Below, piece by piece: positions 5,114 through 7,119 of a DNA stretch of 7,119 bases (position 1 is its first letter; every line of letters begins with the position of its first letter). The position numbers were made by a program, and so were the translations under genes. The stretch lies in the NCBI GenBank assembly GCA_023425615.1, contig JAFACJ010001146.1, positions 1 to 7,119 of the forward strand. Reading direction: 5' to 3'. Source of the DNA: Actinomycetes bacterium. GTDB taxonomy: Bacteria > Actinomycetota > Actinomycetes > Streptosporangiales > Streptosporangiaceae. A model generated the notes under the pieces. The model worked only from the letters and a program-made list of their open reading frames with translations. It was not told the origin of the DNA and made no database searches.

Positions 5114-6367
5114 ATGAGCACCTCCCCTCCGCGCGCCGGTCGCGGCCGGGCGTCCGGCCGTCGGGTTCGGGTGTCGCGCCGTGCGGCGTTCTGGTTCGTG
5201 GCGGCCGCCTTCGCGGTCACGATGGTCGGCACCACCCTGCCCACCCCGCTGTATGTGCTCTATCAGCGGGAGATGGGCTTCTCGACGCTGATGACCACCG
5301 TCGTCTTCGCCACCTACGCCGTCGGGGTCCTCGCGGCGCTGCTGCTGTTCGGACGGCTGTCCGACGCCATCGGGCGCCGCCGCACCCTGCTGCCGGGACT
5401 TGCCTGCGCCCTCCTCAGCGCGGTGGTGTTCCTCGCCGCCCACGATCTGACGCTGCTGCTCCTCGGGCGTCTCCTGTCCGGCCTGTCCGCGGGGATCTTC
5501 ACCGGCACCGCGACCGCGGCCCTGGTCGACCTCGCCGACGACGACGCCGGTGAGCGCGCGACCCTCGTCTCCACCGTCGCCAACATGGGCGGCCTCGGCA
5601 CGGGCCCCCTCCTGGCCGGCGTCCTCGCCCAGACCACCGCCGCCCCGCTCATCACGCCCTTCGCCGTCCATCTGGTCCTGCTGGTCCTCGCGGCCGCCGG
5701 GATCTGGCTCATCCCCGAGACCGTCACCACCGTCGGCAGGCCGCGGCTGTCCTTCGCGCGCCCCACCGTCCCCCGCCGGATGCGCGGCACCTTCACCCGA
5801 TCCGCCACCGCCGGATTCGCCGGATTCGCGGTTCTCGGACTGTTCACCTCGGTGGCGCCCGCCTTCCTCGGCCGCCTGCTGCACCTCTCCTCCCCCGCGC
5901 TGGCCGGCGCCGTCGTGTTCACCCTGTTCGCGGCCTCCGCCCTCGGCCAGATCGTCCTCGTGCGGATCCTCGGCCGCACCGCGCTGCCCGTCGGATGCGC
6001 CATGCTCATCGCCGGCATGGGGATCCTCGCCGCCGCCCTCGCCGCCGGGTCCCTCGCCCTCCTGCTCACCGCCGCCGTCGTCGCCGGCCTCGGCCAGGGC
6101 ACCGGCTTCCGCGCCGGCCTCGCCTCCCTCAACGCCCAGGCCCCCGCCGACCAGCGCGCCGCCGTCGCCTCCACCTACTTCCTCGTCCTCTACATCGCCA
6201 TCTCCCTGCCCGTCACCGGCGTCGGCCTCTCCGCCGACGCCTTCGGACTCCGCGACACCGGCATGGCCTTCAGCGCCGCCGTGGCACTCCTCGCCCTCTC
6301 CGTCCTGCTCACCCTGCTCCCCTCCCGCCGCCGCTCCCCCTCCCGCCACCGCTCACCGTCCCGGTGA
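5114..6367 (+). CDS. MFS transporter, probable drug/metabolite exporter
   Basis: The 417-residue product is a major facilitator superfamily permease in the cytoplasmic membrane, probably a proton-coupled exporter. Hydrophobic segments are spaced as expected for 12 transmembrane helices, two bundles of six around a basic loop at about 208-229 (RPRLSFARPTVPRRMRG). After a basic N-terminus (GRRVRVSRR), helix 1 leads to GTTLPTPLYVLYQREMGFS (39-57), common in actinobacterial members. Motif A is GRLSDAIGRRR (80-90) in the helix 2-3 loop. A motif C-like GLGTGPLLAGVLA (160-172) in helix 5 favours export. ATG 5114 is chosen because GGAAGGAAG (5102-5110) lies just before it; the open frame upstream to 4967 has no family features. 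The tail is a basic, Ser/Arg-rich repeat (RRSPSR then HRSPSR, from two 18-bp units at 6329-6364). The substrate is unknown; the nearby GNAT gene is 195 bp upstream and may be separately transcribed. Confidence 0.92.
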   Translation: MSTSPPRAGRGRASGRRVRVSRRAAFWFVAAAFAVTMVGTTLPTPLYVLYQREMGFSTLMTTVVFATYAVGVLAALLLFGRLSDAIGRRRTLLPGLACALLSAVVFLAAHDLTLLLLGRLLSGLSAGIFTGTATAALVDLADDDAGERATLVSTVANMGGLGTGPLLAGVLAQTTAAPLITPFAVHLVLLVLAAAGIWLIPETVTTVGRPRLSFARPTVPRRMRGTFTRSATAGFAGFAVLGLFTSVAPAFLGRLLHLSSPALAGAVVFTLFAASALGQIVLVRILGRTALPVGCAMLIAGMGILAAALAAGSLALLLTAAVVAGLGQGTGFRAGLASLNAQAPADQRAAVASTYFLVLYIAISLPVTGVGLSADAFGLRDTGMAFSAAVALLALSVLLTLLPSRRRSPSRHRSPSR

Positions 6368-6380
6368 GGGGAGGACGGTG
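6354..6380. terminator. Bidirectional stem-loop terminator between convergent genes
   Basis: CACCGTCC (6354-6361) and GGACGGTG (6373-6380) are perfect complements around an 11-nt loop holding the MFS stop codon; a G-U and another G-C pair can extend the stem outward. It lies between two genes whose stops are 16 bp apart, the usual place for a shared terminator. There is no T-run on either side, as is common in high-GC actinomycetes. Confidence 0.55.
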
Positions 6381-6383
6381 GGT

Positions 6384-7119
6384 CTACCGCCGGGCCCGCG
6401 AGCGAGGAACGTCCGGACGCCGCCACAGCCCGTGCGGTCCGCCCTCCGGGACGGTCGTGTCATAGGGGCGGGTGTCCCACACCCGTACCGACCTGGACTC
6501 CGTCTCGAACCGCGGCCAGCCCGGGTCGCCCTTCGCCGCGAACCCCGTCCACGCCCCCGCCATCGCCGCCGACAGGCCCTCGAACGTCGAGGGGGGCTCC
6601 GGGCCGAGGAATCGGGCGGCGAACCGGGTGCGCGGCAGCCCGAACACGAAGGGGACGTCGATTCCGTGTGCGGCTCCCAGCGCCGGGCCCGCCCAGGCGA
6701 AGTCGTAGAGCCAGGTGCGTCCCCCCGCCGCCGCGTGCGCCTCGGCCGCCCACAGCGCGGGTATCCGCACCAGCGCGTCCGACAGCAGCGCCGCCAGCGC
6801 CCCGGCCGGGTTCCCCGCCTCACCGAGATAGGACTCGGCGGCCTCCGCGGCCAGGCCCCAGCGTTCGGCGGCTCCGGTCAAGGCGGCGGCGCCGCCCGGG
6901 GGGAGACCGCCGATCCCCAGGTACTCGTCCCTCGTGCTCCCGATCACCAGGGCGATGTCACCGGCCGCGCCCGCCGCCTCCCACGGCTCGCCCGCCACCA
7001 GTCCGCCGTCCAGGACCGGACCGACCGGGCCGCCCGGCGCGCCCCCGGTGAGCACCGTGTCGGGCACCGACAGCAGGGTCTGCGCGGGCACGTCCGCCAG
7101 TGCCCGCGCGGTGGGCGCG
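6384..7119 (-). CDS. Type-B carboxylesterase/lipase family protein (N-terminal part outside window)
   Basis: The frame is open from the right edge to TAG at 6384, giving the last 244 residues of a carboxylesterase (COesterase, alpha/beta hydrolase) that hydrolyses ester bonds. Full-length relatives have about 480-520 residues, so the nucleophile-elbow serine and oxyanion hole lie outside. Visible landmarks are GPVLDGGLV, then ALVIGSTRDEYLG with the acidic triad residue (Glu codon 6924-6926). Next comes LYDFAWAGPALGAAHGIDVPFVFG with the catalytic histidine (codon 6666-6668). The ending AWTGFAAKGDPGWPRFETESRSVRVWDT is typical of the family's C-terminus. A GTG at 7091 is internal, since family-like sequence (APTARALADVPAQTLL) continues upstream of it to the edge. 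It converges on the MFS gene and shares its terminator. Both visible triad members are present, so the enzyme is probably active if the missing half is intact. Confidence 0.92.
   Translation of the reverse strand, partial: APTARALADVPAQTLLSVPDTVLTGGAPGGPVGPVLDGGLVAGEPWEAAGAAGDIALVIGSTRDEYLGIGGLPPGGAAALTGAAERWGLAAEAAESYLGEAGNPAGALAALLSDALVRIPALWAAEAHAAAGGRTWLYDFAWAGPALGAAHGIDVPFVFGLPRTRFAARFLGPEPPSTFEGLSAAMAGAWTGFAAKGDPGWPRFETESRSVRVWDTRPYDTTVPEGGPHGLWRRPDVPRSRARR

Noticed and set aside
5811..5828. Direct repeat GCCGGATTC twice within the MFS gene
   Set aside because: It encodes AGFAGF inside a transmembrane helix and fits ordinary small-residue helix coding.
4235..6349. A 704-codon minus-strand open frame, very rich in Gly, Glu and Ala
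   Set aside because: It is antisense to the GNAT and MFS genes, which have clear family motifs. Its composition is what antisense of high-GC coding DNA gives, and it has no domain signature.

Overview
The window is very GC-rich, and every genuine reading frame has G or C at nearly all third codon positions. GTG starts, a Tat-type signal and the protein families present point to a high-GC actinomycete, most likely Streptomyces or a close relative. It looks like chromosomal accessory or metabolic DNA. I see no transposase, integrase, phage gene, CRISPR array, tRNA or rRNA.

Left part, all reading leftward (minus strand). At the left edge is a secreted PhoD-type alkaline phosphatase/phosphodiesterase whose C-terminus lies outside the window (1-1145). 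Upstream of it is a two-gene operon: a DUF1214-domain protein (2456-3595) followed by a PAPS-type sulfotransferase (1239-2459), overlapping by 4 bp in a GTGA junction. In front of the operon are two inverted repeats with the same architecture, TCYGGTG-N8-CACCRGA, centred 26 bp apart. They overlay a plausible promoter and the start codon, so the operon is probably controlled by a dimeric repressor that is not encoded here.

Middle. Next to the operators are what look like fossils of a divergent regulator/oxidoreductase pair. About 28 codons of the C-terminus of a minus-strand regulator (HxlR-like) survive at 3662-3745. Beside it is a plus-strand QorB/NmrA-like NAD(P)H-binding protein (3760-4284) that has lost the first glycine of its nucleotide-binding motif, an internal block of the Rossmann fold, and its C-terminal third.

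Right part. A GNAT acetyltransferase (4322-4918) carries a 33-bp in-frame tandem duplication near its N-terminus. After a spacer containing three 14-bp direct repeats comes a 12-TM-type MFS drug/metabolite exporter (5114-6367). It converges, with only 16 bp between stop codons, on a type-B carboxylesterase whose N-terminal half lies beyond the right edge (6384-7119). A stem-loop spans the MFS stop codon and can serve as a shared terminator.

The genes do not form one pathway. The clearest functional unit is the operator-controlled DUF1214-sulfotransferase pair, whose substrate cannot be read from sequence. I found no obviously new multi-gene system; the points most worth following are the tandem operators with their operon, and the decayed regulator/reductase pair beside them.
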